From Akkermansiaceae bacterium (GTDB lineage: Bacteria; Verrucomicrobiota; Verrucomicrobiia; Verrucomicrobiales; Akkermansiaceae), in assembly GCA_023301765.1 (NCBI GenBank), contig JALZUC010000031.1:1-44552 (forward strand): a stretch of 44,552 nt of DNA. The letters are read 5' to 3'. The notes below the pieces were generated by a model. The model had not been told where the DNA came from, ran no database searches, and saw only the letters and a list, made by a program, of their open reading frames with translations. The position numbers and the translations under genes are program-made. This document shows positions 44,161 through 44,552 of the stretch, in pieces (within the stretch, counting starts at the first letter, position 1; every line of letters starts with the position of its first letter).

Positions 44161-44552
44161 TCAAAAAACTCTCACTACATTTTCCTCCAGCCCATAATCG
44201 GTAATTTTTTCAAAACACTCTGACCGCAAAGCTTGCTCAATAAGGTCTTCCGCAGAAATACATAACCTACCAGCATGTGAACGTAGCTCAAAACTCACCG
44301 GACCTACACCGTGATATGCACGGTAAATCACTTCCGTGCATGCCAATCTGTCAGCCCTACTAAAATCAAATACAAAATCATACAATTTCCCCTCATGACT
44401 AATGGCACGCTCAAGGGCCAGAGCCAACTCGGCTTTACTTAATCTTGGCCTCAATACCATAAAAGCATCTACCGCAAGAGTCTCCTCTAAAGATCGAAAG
44501 AGCACGCCGTCCTTCTTTGCCTCCAAAAAGTGAATCTCTGCCTCAGCGCCGC
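44161..44552 (-). CDS. YiiX/C92-like permuted papain-fold peptidase or amidase, C-terminal part (5' end outside window)
   Basis: The frame is open to the window end, so this is a 3' fragment of about 130 residues. EAKKDGVLFRSLEETLAVD, HEGKLYDFVFDFSRADRLACTEVIYRAYHG and LISAEDLIEQALRS-like order match the permuted NlpC/P60 group (YiiX/YaeF, C92). The nucleophile is the Cys in ACTEVIYRA; the conserved Asp/Phe run precedes it. The catalytic His would be upstream of the window. It is 21 bp from the longest atpB frame, but the control region suggests separate transcription. Confidence 0.7.
   Translation of the reverse strand, partial: GAEAEIHFLEAKKDGVLFRSLEETLAVDAFMVLRPRLSKAELALALERAISHEGKLYDFVFDFSRADRLACTEVIYRAYHGVGPVSFELRSHAGRLCISAEDLIEQALRSECFEKITDYGLEENVVRVF

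Noticed and set aside
44140-44163. Possible UGA read-through at the end of the YiiX-like gene
   Set aside because: The frame after the TGA closes after about 12 codons and no hairpin of the SECIS type is seen.

Overview
The window is about 44.5 kb of a bacterial chromosome, mid-40s percent GC by eye. It looks like a member of Verrucomicrobiota, or more broadly the Planctomycetes-Verrucomicrobia group. Supporting signs are a secreted sulfatase, two sialate O-acetylesterase-type (SASA) esterases (one with a calcium-loop tail), an SHD1-like domain fused to an alpha/beta hydrolase, three tandem sugar-isomerase TIM barrels, and start codons that almost never have a Shine-Dalgarno sequence. The lineage is inferred from gene content. 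No rRNA or tRNA gene was found.

The most notable content is two genes interrupted by an in-frame UGA that are best read as selenoproteins. (1) At 26025-26804 is a peptide methionine sulfoxide reductase A in which the catalytic Cys of GCFWG is UGA. (2) At 1093-2151 (minus) is an exported thioredoxin-like protein with UGA at codon 77, followed by 275 intact codons. In each, a 5-bp hairpin with an AGUU-type apical loop lies 20-25 nt after the UGA, as expected for a bacterial SECIS element. UGA is an ordinary stop elsewhere in the window (for example at the truC and amidase ends). No sel genes are in the window, so recoding is inferred from conserved sites, open frames and RNA structure.

Layout. 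1-9 kb: 3' end of ligA, convergent selenoprotein, LysM lipoprotein, GlmU-like acyltransferase, two SASA esterases around a von Willebrand-type protein and a small hypothetical. 8-17 kb: a coiled-coil/HhH membrane protein with a BON-OmpA protein, a double-thioredoxin protein, a decayed di-heme cytochrome/peroxidase remnant, a sulfatase, an orphan minus-strand terminator with a candidate short transcript, a DEAD-box helicase, a GAF protein, another thioredoxin protein and a small lipoprotein with a clear terminator. 17-28 kb: small basic protein, YugP-like metallopeptidase, methyltransferase, SHD1-hydrolase, then an envelope group (MlaD, PssA, amidase), esterase, CvfB, Sec-MsrA, TruC, a hypothetical and YjdM. 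28-36 kb: an operon of three TIM-barrel sugar isomerases/epimerases, then (minus) a phosphoesterase, lipocalin, ROK kinase and pheT. 37-44 kb: the complete F-type ATP synthase operon on the minus strand in the order atpB-E-F-H-A-G-D-C, preceded by a YiiX-like peptidase fragment.

The ATP synthase operon shows several regulatory-looking features. A perfect 20-bp palindrome with a TGTGA-N6-TCACA core lies upstream of atpB. A strong intrinsic terminator lies between atpE and atpF and could raise c-subunit output relative to downstream genes. An unstructured A/C-rich leader precedes atpE. The delta subunit is unusually short.

Functionally the window mixes housekeeping (DNA ligase, PheRS beta, ATP synthase, PssA, TruC) with exported polysaccharide/ester hydrolysis and a notable set of thiol/selenol redox proteins.
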